17,011 bases of DNA from JAEZKC01 sp046538945 (GTDB lineage: Bacteria; Fibrobacterota; Chitinivibrionia; Chitinivibrionales; Chitinispirillaceae), in the NCBI GenBank assembly GCA_046538945.1, contig JBKHHW010000063.1:1-17011 (forward strand). Reading direction: 5' to 3'. The notes under the pieces are model-generated. The model was not told the origin of the DNA. It saw only the letters and a program-made list of their open reading frames with translations, and did no database searches. Made by a program: the position numbers and the translations under genes. Positions 1 through 7,917 of this stretch are shown here, piece after piece (position 1 is the stretch's first letter; every line of letters starts with the position of its first letter).

Positions 1-606
1 GAGAACCTCTCCGCGGAGGAAAGACTTGAACTGCTCAAAGACAGAAAAAAAGAGCTGATAGGCGAAATACTCTCCCAAAAGAGAACACTGAGCAAACTGG
101 ACCAGATGATATGTCTGGCCAGAGAGGAGAGATCCGTGGAAAAGGTTATTCTTAAAAGTCTGCCCGAAGTCATTGTGGCTTCTTATCGTACCACTATTCC
201 GTCCTATGATTCCCTTTTCAAGGTAGCTCCCGAAATGGGAGAAAAGATGGGGAAACAAGGTGCGGTATGCATAGATCCGCCGTACTGTTTCAACATTTAC
301 CACGATGAGGAATATTGTGAAAAGGATATCGATGTTGAGATCTGCGAGGCGGTGGAGAAAGCATGCCAGGACAGCGAGGGAATAGTATATAAAAAGATAG
401 CTGCGGTTGCTGAAGCTGCCACGATCCTGCATCGCGGTCCCTATGAGGGTCTGGGGAAAAGCTATGCTGACCTGTTCGGCTGGCTTGAGGAAAATGGGTA
501 CAAGCCTTCAGACAAACCGCGGGAATCCTTCATAGATGGCATCTGGAACAAGCAGGATCCCGAGGAGTGGTTGACGGAAATACAGATTCCGATTACCAAA
601 GTATAA
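1..606 (+). CDS. MerR-family regulator, C-terminal part with GyrI-like ligand-binding domain (5' truncated by window)
   Basis: The reading frame is open from base 1, so the gene starts upstream of the window and its DNA-binding helix-turn-helix is not visible. The first ~35 visible residues (ENLSAEERLELLKDRKKELI...) are highly charged and helical, as in the dimerising coiled-coil linker of MerR regulators. From about residue 50 to the end (SLPEVIVASYRTTIPSYDSL, later FNIYHDEEY, then DIDVEICEAVE and HRGPYEGL) it matches the GyrI-like/AraC effector-binding fold in motif order. Known relatives bind small hydrophobic or cationic ligands and activate efflux or stress genes. The ligand and target here cannot be read from the sequence. 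A strong terminator begins 15 bases after the stop, so it is probably the last gene of its unit. Sure of the domain; MerR rather than AraC context is inferred from the linker. Confidence 0.85.
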   Translation, partial: ENLSAEERLELLKDRKKELIGEILSQKRTLSKLDQMICLAREERSVEKVILKSLPEVIVASYRTTIPSYDSLFKVAPEMGEKMGKQGAVCIDPPYCFNIYHDEEYCEKDIDVEICEAVEKACQDSEGIVYKKIAAVAEAATILHRGPYEGLGKSYADLFGWLEENGYKPSDKPRESFIDGIWNKQDPEEWLTEIQIPITKV

Positions 607-620
607 ATTGATTTGTTCGA

Positions 621-648
621 AGCGGCACAAATAGTGCCGCTTTGTTTT
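621..648 (+). terminator. Rho-independent terminator after the MerR/GyrI-like gene
   Basis: A perfect 8-bp stem, AGCGGCAC (621-628) and GTGCCGCT (634-641), encloses the loop AAATA and runs into TTGTTTT. It lies 15 bases after the TAA of the regulator gene. GC-rich stem plus T-run is the textbook intrinsic terminator form. Confidence 0.85.
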
Positions 649-1415
649 CGGTGTCATGAATCGGAGGAGTGAAGGACATAATCGATAATATCGGGGCTGA
701 TTTGCAATCGCAGTGATCTTTGTGCAGAAGAGAGCAGATGGTTCATTCCTCTGCTTTATAATTTGCCGGACAGCAGGCAAATAGGGTTACGACTTTGAAC
801 TCCGAGCTCTCTTACTACATTACCACAGCCGTAAACTGCGGAGCACTTTTTGCCGGCTGATATATGGTGTCCTTTTCTGTTCCTTCGAACTGGAGGAGAC
901 GATTCTGGAAATAATGTGGATACATCCGCCATTTTGGCCGTACTGCTCAATGAACCGGAGCGGAGAGCGATTATTGCAGTTACCTACGGCAGCACACTTC
1001 TCACTCCTTTTTCGCGCATTGTCGGCTATGATCAAAAAAGAAGATTCGATTCAGAACAAGTACAGTCAAAAAGTGTCGTATCTGGCATCCGAACACTCCC
1101 CCAGGACGCCAGCCACCTCCTCAAGAGTGTGATAAGCTCAGAGGGAGAGTCCCAGCCGGTGCATGGCTCATAAAGGGGTAAAACCGTTTCGGGATGAAGA
1201 GTTGGTCGTGATTTTTCTGCTGATCGCAATGTTCACAAGATTAAGGACCTATCCCGATGCGCATGATGTAAATTAATAATTGATAATAAACTTGAATATG
1301 CACTAAATTCATGCTTTAATGGTGTCGGATAAAAGAGCTGCTCGCAAGGAGTCAATCCCTACATCTTCAAATCAATATTGAAAAGACTCTCAAATCCAGT
1401 CTGACCTCGGATACG
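649..1415. other. Non-coding or decayed stretch between the regulator and the 1416 frame
   Basis: No intact gene is convincing in these ~770 bases. Short frames on both strands lack ribosome binding sites and family motifs. The only recognisable content is a broken VapC-like toxin relic at about 916-1065, annotated separately. No antitoxin remnant could be recognised upstream of it. Bases 1265-1320 are AT-rich and could hold a promoter for the downstream frame, but no clear -35/-10 pair stands out. The stretch reads like decaying accessory DNA. Confidence 0.5.
916..1065 (+). pseudogene. Relic of a VapC-type PIN-domain toxin gene
   Basis: In frame 1 the translation from 916 reads VDTSAILAVLLNEPER, then AIIAVTYGSTLLTPFS. 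This is the N-terminal pattern of VapC PIN-domain ribonucleases: the first catalytic Asp in V-D-T-S-A, then the L-L-N-E-P-E-R helix. Around 1015 the family pattern continues in another frame as RALSAMIKK, where intact VapC proteins carry an N-A-L-S-A-M-hydrophobic-K segment. The intervening ~8 residues expected in the family are missing. At about 1040 it returns to the first frame as RRFDSEQVQ, again fitting the next VapC helix. A deletion and two frame changes therefore break the gene, and the C-terminal half with the remaining acidic residues is not recognisable. A GGAGGAG sequence at 892-898 may be the old ribosome binding site. The active toxin would have cleaved tRNA or mRNA; this copy cannot. 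Confidence 0.65.
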
Positions 1416-1838
1416 GTGGTTTACACAGTTCAGCTTATTTCCGAAAAAAGTTCCCACATCGAGCTCGACGAAGTGGTGGTTCATCTTAAATCATCACCGT
1501 ACGCAAAAGAGATTAATCCACGCATATCAGCCTACTCCACAGTGAACCGCTTAGACGAATCGACTTTCAAAGTGACAATTCCGCTCAGCGGCTACGATAT
1601 GGTTGAAATGAACCGATGTGTGGAAAAGGCAGCCTACAGCCCCGAATCGGCAATCGAAGCATTTCTCAGCAATGCCTGCGCCGACAGTCTCATTTTCACC
1701 AAACTCCCCGCTGACCGCTACTACCTGCAGGTGAAACTCATTTTCTCCACCAAAAGCCAGGCCTCATTCCCCGGCAATATCGTTTTCTCCGATGAAATAG
1801 GCAGTCTGGGCTTATCAAAATTAAAGGAGTTGTGAAAT
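1416..1838 (+). CDS. Hypothetical protein, possibly 5'-truncated or a remnant
   Basis: The frame from GTG 1416 encodes 139 residues ending ...LGLSKLKEL, with the stop at about 1836. I do not recognise the family. It has no signal peptide or membrane segment; alternating hydrophobic residues (YTVQLISEKS, DEVVVHLKSS, YYLQVKLIF) suggest a beta-rich domain. There is no ribosome binding site before the GTG. The frame is open back to a TAA at 1317-1319, and the upstream codons give credible sequence (NIEKTLKSSLTSDTVVYTVQ), but there is no upstream ATG or GTG with an AAGGAG at the right distance; an AAGGAG at 1346-1351 has no suitable start after it. This fits a gene that lost its 5' end, consistent with the decayed DNA just upstream. 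It could still be translated from an unusual start. Confidence 0.4.
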
Positions 1839-1933
1839 CTGCTTATCCGTTACGGCAGACACACCTGAACCGCAGATCCAGCCCGGTTCACTAAAGTAGT
1901 ACACCCGTGATCATCCAGTCCATTTTCATAACA

Positions 1934-2761
1934 ATGCTGATCCCGATGAACCGTTTGCCTGGCATTATCCTTTTTTTCACTCTGCATTGCGCTCTGCTGG
2001 CTCAGGATAGTGCTGATGTTACTGCCGGCCTGTCTTCTGAGGTGAATCCGACTCAGGACTGTTCTCCCGTAATCCACATCCTGCACCGAGGAAAATCTCA
2101 GGTAATCTGCCTGGACGATTTTTCCACCGGACCCGATTCATGTATGGAAGTGGATATAAATCTTCACACCGTTGCGGGTATGAGTTTCCGGTTTCACTGC
2201 AGCGCCGATCGCAAGTGGACCTACTCCGGGATAAAGGTGGAAAACGAAGCCAATCAGCTCCAGAACGTCGGATTAGAGCTGAACAGCGACCACGAACAGA
2301 ATCTTCAGAGCGCAACCATCACTCTCAATACCGAAGAGAACACATCCGGCAAAAAGGAGCTCAGAGTCAATCCGCGCAGCGACCTGCGATACGGGCCGGA
2401 TACTGCCCAGCACCTGGAGTTCTCCTTAACCTGGAACAGCTATCTCTGTATTGAAAAGAAACCTGAAACGGAGCAGGTTGAAGTATTTATGCCCTACTCC
2501 TACCCGCCCGGGTACGGAAACCGCGGAGCCAAGATCAACTGTGCCGAAAGGCAGATGTTTCATTACAGAAGCTCTGTTGTCATGCCTACCTCCGGTTCGG
2601 TACACAACAGAGGTGCGTTGATTAACATCTACCACATCCTGCACCCGCCTAAACTGGAATATGGAGAGGATTTCAGCGGAAGAGAATTCCGTTACGGCAG
2701 GCTCAAGAAGAAGAAGAAGCCAAAAAAGAAGGGATGGCTTCAGATAAAGCCGCTGAGGTGA
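1934..2761 (+). CDS. Exported hypothetical protein with polybasic C-terminus
   Basis: An N-terminal signal peptide is clear: MNRLPGIILFFTLHCALLAQ has a basic start, a hydrophobic core and an A-L-L-A|Q cleavage-like end, so the product is probably secreted or periplasmic. Starts at ATG 1934 or ATG 1946 both keep it; the GTG at 1907 is also possible. None has a good ribosome binding site. The mature part is rich in Ser, Thr, Asn and Cys with beta-type alternation and matches no family I know. The C-terminal 25 residues are strikingly basic (GRLKKKKKPKKKG), which would favour binding to an anionic partner such as lipopolysaccharide, nucleic acid or cell-wall polymer; that is inference. It precedes the GLUG protein on the same strand, with a 101-base gap. 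Confidence 0.6.
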   Translation: MLIPMNRLPGIILFFTLHCALLAQDSADVTAGLSSEVNPTQDCSPVIHILHRGKSQVICLDDFSTGPDSCMEVDINLHTVAGMSFRFHCSADRKWTYSGIKVENEANQLQNVGLELNSDHEQNLQSATITLNTEENTSGKKELRVNPRSDLRYGPDTAQHLEFSLTWNSYLCIEKKPETEQVEVFMPYSYPPGYGNRGAKINCAERQMFHYRSSVVMPTSGSVHNRGALINIYHILHPPKLEYGEDFSGREFRYGRLKKKKKPKKKGWLQIKPLR

Positions 2762-2862
2762 CAATCTGCCCCGAAAACCTTTTCCCTGTACAATGAATCT
2801 ATTATACTGATAGCAGGTATCATTCTGACCCGATCTTTTTTTTCCTTATAAAAGGATGCGCT

Positions 2863-4071
2863 ATGAAAAGATATCTGACCGCAGTACTGATCTTCTTATT
2901 TACATTCCCAAATGTTTATGCCCAGTTTTCCGGAGGCAGCGGCACAAAGGACAATCCCTACCGAATCGAAACGCCGGTTCAGCTCAGTTCGATCCGACAC
3001 TTTCCGGATAAGCACTTTGTATTGATAAAGAATATCGATTTCAGCAACACCCGGTATAGCAGCATAAACGGGGGATGGAACCCGATAGAAAAGTTTTCCG
3101 GAAGCCTGGATGGAAACAATCATAAAATAAAAAATTTGTTCATAAGAAATCCTGTCGGTTCCTCCGCGGCTCTCATCGGATTTGCTGAAAGCTCTATGGT
3201 CCAGAATATCGGCATAGTCGATTGCAGAATAGAGGGAAGCGGTACAGCAGGTGCTCTTGTCGGTTCACAAAAGAAATCATCGATCATAAACTGCTACGTG
3301 ACCGGCTCGTTAGAAGGCGGTACAGTGGGCGGGCTTGTCGGATATCAGGTGCAGTCCGGGATAAGGAGCAGTTATGCCGACATCGAAATAAAGGGCGGAA
3401 GAAATGTGGGGGGCCTGGTCGGTCACAGCTATAACTGTGGTATCGAGCGTTCATACGCCAGGGGAAAGGTGAATGGAGAAACCAATGTGGGCGGACTGGT
3501 GGGAGATATGACATATATTGGTTCAATCAGTCAGAGTTTTGCCGATATTCAGGTGAATGGTAAACGGCATGTCGGAGGACTGGTGGGGAACCGGAGCAGA
3601 TGCGGATTCAACCCCTCCATAATCAAGAACTGTTATTCTGTAAGTAATGTAGCGGGAGAACAGTATGTCGGAGGGCTGGCCGGCGGAGACAGAGGGTCTT
3701 GCTATTCTACGGATAGAATCAAGGCTAACTGCTGTTATGCGGCTGGAAAGGTAAGCGGACAGAAGTTTACCGGTGGCCTGGTGGGCGGCCCGGAGACGAT
3801 AGGAGGTGAGGGCAATTACTGGGACACGGAGGCAAGTGGAAAATCCAGTTCAGCAGGGCGGCGGAGAAATCCGCTCTCACGCAAACGAGGCAATGGAAAC
3901 GGCAGGACTACAGAACAGATGAAGACAAAGAGCACTTATAAAAAGAATTCATATAAAAAATTTTCCTGGGACTGGGACTCAGTGTGGGGAATAAAGGAAG
4001 ATGTGAACGAAGGCTATCCCTATCTTCTCAATGTGCCGGGAGGGGAGTCATCGCAGAAGGGCGGTTCCTGA
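2863..4071 (+). CDS. Secreted GLUG-repeat protein
   Basis: ATG 2863 has AAAGGA six bases upstream and starts a signal peptide (MKRYLTAVLIFLFTFPNVYA, cleavage near residue 20). Residues 24-60 (GGSGTKDNPYRIETPVQL..) are the usual lead-in of GLUG/beta-helix surface proteins. From about residue 128 to 310 come seven repeats of the V-G-G-L-V-G type, spaced 25-35 residues apart (GTAGALVG, TVGGLVG, NVGGLVG twice, HVGGLVG, YVGGLAG, FTGGLVG), each followed by a C/S-Y-A/V segment. This is the GLUG motif of extracellular adhesins and IgA-peptidase-like proteins. The end (NYWDTEASGKSS.., GRTTEQMKTKSTY, WDWDSVWGIKE, GYPYL) is the standard terminal block of the family. An Arg/Lys-rich insert (about 332-348) sits inside that block. 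The likely role is surface adhesion or matrix; the ligand is unknown. Confidence 0.85.
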   Translation: MKRYLTAVLIFLFTFPNVYAQFSGGSGTKDNPYRIETPVQLSSIRHFPDKHFVLIKNIDFSNTRYSSINGGWNPIEKFSGSLDGNNHKIKNLFIRNPVGSSAALIGFAESSMVQNIGIVDCRIEGSGTAGALVGSQKKSSIINCYVTGSLEGGTVGGLVGYQVQSGIRSSYADIEIKGGRNVGGLVGHSYNCGIERSYARGKVNGETNVGGLVGDMTYIGSISQSFADIQVNGKRHVGGLVGNRSRCGFNPSIIKNCYSVSNVAGEQYVGGLAGGDRGSCYSTDRIKANCCYAAGKVSGQKFTGGLVGGPETIGGEGNYWDTEASGKSSSAGRRRNPLSRKRGNGNGRTTEQMKTKSTYKKNSYKKFSWDWDSVWGIKEDVNEGYPYLLNVPGGESSQKGGS

Positions 4072-4127
4072 AAACATCACCACCTCTCTATTCTTAGTTG
4101 TTTTACATATGAAACAAAGGAATCTAA

Positions 4128-4880
4128 GTGAAACTTCTTGTTACAGTTTTTTCAGCCCTTATACTGTTTTCAAGCACCCACGCCGATGCGCCTTTGGAGA
4201 AAACAGGGACCTACAAAACCACTGCCGACTCCGTCCAGGGAGGAAAATTCACCGACGGCAAAGATCTCAGAAACATCCGATGGGGAGTAAACAAGGGTTT
4301 TGAAAGGATAGTTCTTGATATTCATTACGGTTCATCCTACAAAAAAGGGCCCCCGGCGGAAGTACCATGCAGATACAAAGTCAAATACGAATACTACCCC
4401 TTCAGATTCACTGTGGAGATGAGTGGAATCAGAGCTGTCAATGCTGAGTTCGGCCCTTTGGAAAAAAGCACGCTTGTCCGGGAAACGTACCGCATTCCCT
4501 ACCTGGATGACAGCGGTATGAAATTCGCCGTTTCACTCAAGAAGCCGGTCGAATACGAGATATTCGAGCTGCACGATCCGGCCAGAATTGTATTAGACAT
4601 ACGCCAAAACGCTTCCCCACAGGATCTTCCGGCAGTGTACTCAGTCAGAACATCCGCGGATCTGGGATATGAACAGCTTGGTCACATTGAGGAGCAACTG
4701 ATCGGCTCCGGGAGCAAGAACACCAGAATAATAAAAACACCCGAAGGTATGTTTGTGGAGGAGGGTTACTATCCAACCCGGGAAAGAGCTCAGGAAAGAC
4801 TGAAAATGATCTCTCCGAAAGTCGAGGGTAAAGTGGAATTCTTTATAGAAAAGAGAGATTCCGGGTTCCCTCAGGAGTAG
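4128..4880 (+). CDS. Exported protein with AMIN-like and SPOR-like modules
   Basis: GTG 4128 is chosen because AAAGGAA lies 5 bases upstream and the frame opens directly with a signal peptide (MKLLVTVFSALILFSSTHA|DA). Residues about 45-160 resemble the AMIN beta-sandwich, in which strands end in R-I-V-L-D-I: DLRNIRWGVNKGFERIVLDI near the start and PARIVLDI at its close. AMIN domains place envelope proteins at the periplasmic peptidoglycan or at secretin complexes. Residues about 168-245 (VYSVRTSADLGYEQLGHIEE, then MFVEEGYYPTRERAQERLKM) have the beta-alpha-beta pattern and F-x-x-x-x-A-x-x-x-L-like spacing of SPOR domains, which bind denuded septal glycan. The combination suggests a cell-wall-associated periplasmic protein. 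There is no catalytic domain. The AMIN call is moderate; the SPOR-like call is weaker. Confidence 0.65.
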   Translation: MKLLVTVFSALILFSSTHADAPLEKTGTYKTTADSVQGGKFTDGKDLRNIRWGVNKGFERIVLDIHYGSSYKKGPPAEVPCRYKVKYEYYPFRFTVEMSGIRAVNAEFGPLEKSTLVRETYRIPYLDDSGMKFAVSLKKPVEYEIFELHDPARIVLDIRQNASPQDLPAVYSVRTSADLGYEQLGHIEEQLIGSGSKNTRIIKTPEGMFVEEGYYPTRERAQERLKMISPKVEGKVEFFIEKRDSGFPQE

Positions 4881-4948
4881 AAGAGAATCGATCGGATAGT
4901 GTTCCTTTCACAATCTTGACTTTACTTTCAAAAGCCGCCTTTCGAAGA

Positions 4949-5866
4949 TTATCTGGATATCAGGCAGTTGAATCTGTGTACTTCTCCGCTTTCCATGCCT
5001 TTCAGCTCAAAAACATACACTCCTCCCACAAGCTGTTTGCCGGCGGGTAAAAGCACCGTTCCGTTCTTCTGATCGGCAACCCACTGCTTCACCTTTCTTC
5101 CGGACAGGTGAAAAGCTTCTATCTTTACACTTTCACTCGAATTCCCCGGCAGTGTGAAAGTGACTGTACCGTTTATCATACGTACTTTTTTTCCAGAACT
5201 CTTTACAGCGGTTTTTTTCTGAGCAACAGGCGTGGTCTCAAGAGCAGCCTGAAACATTTCCAGGGTAGTTGAGACCCCGTAATAATCTTTATGGACGATT
5301 TCTTCGTTCTCTCCGATAAAAAATCCTTCAACGGTTCCGCAGTAAGGCTGCTGAGGAAATGTGGTGGTGTAGCTTGAAATATCCTCGGTGAATATCAGCA
5401 TTCTCTGCCTGCACAGGTAACGGTATGATCGATTTTCCAACAAAAAGCTGTTCCTTACGATGGTAAAGATTTTACCGTCATGCATTTCGGGACCTGCAGT
5501 TTTAAGTACCTCCTCTATGCTAACTACTATACTGTCTCTGGTATGCGGAAGAAGTATGATATCATCTGTTACCGTATCTGGTTCAATAGAGTAACTTGCA
5601 CAGGTATCGGTAGTGGTGATAAAGACGTAAGATGAAGCGTTATACCTGCTGACCATTTCTGAAATCATTTCGCTCCTGGAGACGGTATCAATGAATGTAG
5701 TATCTGATAAATACGATGTGAAAGTCCTCTCCACAATGAGATCGGGCTCTTTCTGAAGAGTATCCATTGAGGTTATTTGGATCGCGGGCAGCTGGCAGGC
5801 CCAAAGAATTTCTATTCCGGTTGCAAGCAGAATCCCGAGTATCCATAAACGTGTATACCTGTACAT
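4949..5866 (-). CDS. Exported hypothetical protein with C-terminal T9SS/FlgD-like sorting domain
   Basis: I start it at the ATG at 5866 because AAGGGGG lies six bases upstream and it opens a signal peptide (MYRYTRLWILGILLATGIEI..LWAC). An open frame continues 16 codons further upstream. The Cys at residue 24 could be a lipobox Cys, but Trp at -2 is atypical, so ordinary signal cleavage is equally possible. The middle is Thr/Ser-rich and unrecognised. The last ~75 residues (GTVTFTLPGNSSESVKIEAF, LSGRKVKQW, LPAGKQLVGGVYVFEL) match the small beta-sandwich at the C-terminus of type IX secretion cargo and FlgD-like proteins: hydrophobic strand, L-x-G-R-x-V, then G-x-Y-x-F/V. That suggests export to the cell surface in an organism with such a system. 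It is convergent with the AMIN-like gene and co-directional with the Ter locus, 117 bases downstream of the HAD gene, but has its own ribosome binding site. Confidence 0.7.
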   Translation of the reverse strand: MYRYTRLWILGILLATGIEILWACQLPAIQITSMDTLQKEPDLIVERTFTSYLSDTTFIDTVSRSEMISEMVSRYNASSYVFITTTDTCASYSIEPDTVTDDIILLPHTRDSIVVSIEEVLKTAGPEMHDGKIFTIVRNSFLLENRSYRYLCRQRMLIFTEDISSYTTTFPQQPYCGTVEGFFIGENEEIVHKDYYGVSTTLEMFQAALETTPVAQKKTAVKSSGKKVRMINGTVTFTLPGNSSESVKIEAFHLSGRKVKQWVADQKNGTVLLPAGKQLVGGVYVFELKGMESGEVHRFNCLISR

Positions 5867-5983
5867 AAGTGCCCCCTTCATAATGGTTACGGTCTCACTA
5901 TAAATTAACACCAATGCAGAGAGAAAGAAATACGGAAGAAAACGAAGTGTATTCTGTAGAATAGAGAAGATGAAAAATTCCGA

Positions 5984-6829
5984 TTAACCAGCCGGCTTCA
6001 GTTCTAAAGTATCAGGCCTGACCCCAAGCTTCTCTGAAGCACCTGCAAGAATTTCTTCACCGGAAAAAACACCTCCGCTTCGGGTAACCCTGATGCGGGA
6101 ATTGACATATTTACCACTCTTGAGCTGCCCGAAGAGTTCACCATGGGAGGGAATAAAACTGACAGCCGCACTTTCAACAAGCGGCTTGTCCAGAAGCGAA
6201 TCTCCAGCCCCGATGAAACTGTTCATTTTCATTCGGTCACACACATAGCTCAGAGCATTAGCTTTATTTATACAGTCAGGAATGAGATAAAGTTTTCGGC
6301 CCTGAACCGACAGCTGCCACTGGTGCTTCCGGGCGAGAGTTCTCAGAGACTCCACAGTTTCACTCAGGAGGTTCTCCTGTTTTACAATCATATAGATAAA
6401 CCACGATTCGGCGGTTCTTTTTTTGACAAACCAGTCGGAAGACAGAAACGGCTCTATGAGCTGTTCCATTTCAAAAATGGAGAGGGAACTCTCGGCCAGC
6501 CTCTTTTTTATATGAAAATCCCACTCTGTGTCGACCTCACCATTTCTAAGAACTACCGCTCCGTTGCAGGTAACCGCCCATTCGGGAACATACGATCGGG
6601 ACAGTTGTATCCTTCCGTACTGTTCCTGCGTTCTGGTCGTGACCGGAACCAGCAGTTTCTCTCTGAGTAGAGTATCGATAAGCAGGCCGGCCTGCGAGGT
6701 AGTGAAGCAAAAATTCTCGTTTTCGTAGACTTCCACACAGCGGAGATCTCGGGGCACTGAGCCGTTGAGCTGCTCCATTGCTTTTCTGGAATAGATGAGA
6801 GTTCTGTCGAGGTCTGAAGCCAGAAACAC
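5984..6829 (-). CDS. HAD-superfamily phosphatase of the Ter-linked biosynthetic module
   Basis: All four HAD motifs are visible. Motif I is SDLDRTLI with D6 (nucleophile) and D8, motif II is TTRT (64-67), motif III is K189 in NKANAL, and motif IV is GAGDSLLD (207-214) with D210 and D214. The long insert between motifs II and III is a C2-type cap as in Cof/sucrose-phosphatase-like enzymes, so the expected reaction is hydrolysis of a phosphate from a small sugar- or nucleotide-like substrate in the cytoplasm. The gene starts at GTG 6829, whose G is shared with the TAG of the StiP-type gene, so it is translationally coupled to it. Known Ter-associated gene clusters contain exactly this kind of HAD next to two phosphoribosyltransferases; the substrate is not established. 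It is the last gene of the locus. Confidence 0.88.
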   Translation of the reverse strand: MFLASDLDRTLIYSRKAMEQLNGSVPRDLRCVEVYENENFCFTTSQAGLLIDTLLREKLLVPVTTRTQEQYGRIQLSRSYVPEWAVTCNGAVVLRNGEVDTEWDFHIKKRLAESSLSIFEMEQLIEPFLSSDWFVKKRTAESWFIYMIVKQENLLSETVESLRTLARKHQWQLSVQGRKLYLIPDCINKANALSYVCDRMKMNSFIGAGDSLLDKPLVESAAVSFIPSHGELFGQLKSGKYVNSRIRVTRSGGVFSGEEILAGASEKLGVRPDTLELKPAG

Positions 6830-7917
6830 TATTTATCTCTCTTCTTGCGAATAAGTCCGCAGCAGCTGTATGGCATGTGAGTGTATTGCTCTACCGGGAC
6901 ATTTCTCTCTTTCGCAAGCTGCAGAATGTGATCTATGTTATTTGAAGATTGGGGATTGACCAGCACCTTCCAGGGCATACGTCTGAGAAGAACCCGGGTG
7001 GTTTCCCCCACTCCCGGTTTTATTCTGTGAATAGAATCGATGCTGTATCTCTTCTGTATTTCTTCCACACTTTTCATGCCGGAGAATGTGGGGTTGGAAA
7101 CGAAGAAATCGCAATCAGCATCTTCTGTTTCTCTGAGGGCCGGAAATTCCCGTTCTATTCTATTTACGAACAGATTCGAATAATCCTCGCTTAGCTTATC
7201 GCTGTAGAATTTGACACCATGATAATCATCCGGTCCGATTATGTCGCTTCTGTGGAACGTCCTGCTGACAAGACCGCTGACAGTCGCATTGAGACAGGCA
7301 TTGGGAATAAGAAGATCTTCAAAGGTTGCGCAGATATTGGCACAGTAGCCGGGATCGGCCAGAACCGCAAGTACGGGTTTCACCTTTTTACTGTACTGAT
7401 TGTTATACTCTTCACATGCCTGCTGAAGCTCCCGGGTGATTGCCCCTTTACCGGTCCATCCATCAATGAACACAAGCGGATCTTCACCGTAAGCATCCAC
7501 TAGATAGTTCAACGCATTTGTATCTATTCCCTTGCCCCTGATTATGGATATGGAATAATGGGGCCAGTCTTCTTCATAACTGGACCGGATATACCTCCTG
7601 AGCAGAACGCCCGCGGGAGTACCTGCACGGGCAAGAGATACCAGTACTGGTCGGGATCTGAAGTAACGCTTTATTCTCCTGGCAGTTACAGCAGTAATGA
7701 GGGCGATTTTCGAAGCATGACTCTCAAGCAGGTTTTTAAAGAGTGCAATGTATTGTGCAGTGGGTTCATACTCTCTGGGAAGCATTTCCGAATAGTGAAC
7801 GCCTGACTGAATCAGCTGCTCTCTCTCTTCTGTATTCACTTCCCTGACCTGGTCACTTATCTCCTTGAGAAGAAAGGTTACATCACCCGGGGGATAACTT
7901 CCTATTGTCGTATTCAT
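6829..7917 (-). CDS. StiP-type phosphoribosyltransferase-like protein with C-terminal PELOTA-like domain
   Basis: The 362-residue protein matches the family annotated as 'cysteine protease StiP', which domain analysis reassigned to a phosphoribosyltransferase fold. Key segments are VSLARAGTPAGVLLRRYIR (93-111), the typical family hallmark, and VFIDGWTGKGAITREL (149-164), which sits where a PRPP-binding loop is expected: two hydrophobic strands, D, then a T-G-K-G turn. Residues about 296-356 (IHRIKPGVGETTRVLLRRMP, later HILQLAKERNVPVEQY) resemble the PELOTA/L7Ae-like RNA-binding module usually fused to it. The protein probably makes or handles a nucleotide-like compound together with the TRSP-type enzyme. 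Its ATG overlaps the TGA of that gene by one base (TGATG), and its own stop overlaps the HAD start, so the three are made together. There is no signal for protease function that I can support. Confidence 0.85.
   Translation of the reverse strand: MNTTIGSYPPGDVTFLLKEISDQVREVNTEEREQLIQSGVHYSEMLPREYEPTAQYIALFKNLLESHASKIALITAVTARRIKRYFRSRPVLVSLARAGTPAGVLLRRYIRSSYEEDWPHYSISIIRGKGIDTNALNYLVDAYGEDPLVFIDGWTGKGAITRELQQACEEYNNQYSKKVKPVLAVLADPGYCANICATFEDLLIPNACLNATVSGLVSRTFHRSDIIGPDDYHGVKFYSDKLSEDYSNLFVNRIEREFPALRETEDADCDFFVSNPTFSGMKSVEEIQKRYSIDSIHRIKPGVGETTRVLLRRMPWKVLVNPQSSNNIDHILQLAKERNVPVEQYTHMPYSCCGLIRKKRDK

Noticed and set aside
850..1173. 107-codon frame as an intact gene
   Set aside because: Only its middle part resembles VapC and the similarity jumps frames, so a relic explains it better than a functional protein.
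1866..1890. Inverted repeat TGAACCG / CGGTTCA before the polybasic-tail gene
   Set aside because: 7-bp stem with an 11-base loop and no T-run; could be chance, and no partner site is seen.
3245..3800. Repeats in the GLUG gene as a CRISPR-like or DNA repeat array
   Set aside because: The repeats are at the protein level with variable codons and irregular spacing; no identical DNA units.
5950..5963. TATTC-TGTA-GAATA hairpin after the HAD gene as operon terminator
   Set aside because: Only five AT-rich pairs; too weak to call a terminator.
6829..7917. StiP-type protein as a cysteine protease
   Set aside because: The motifs fit a phosphoribosyltransferase core with a PELOTA-like tail; no convincing Cys-His protease signature is visible.
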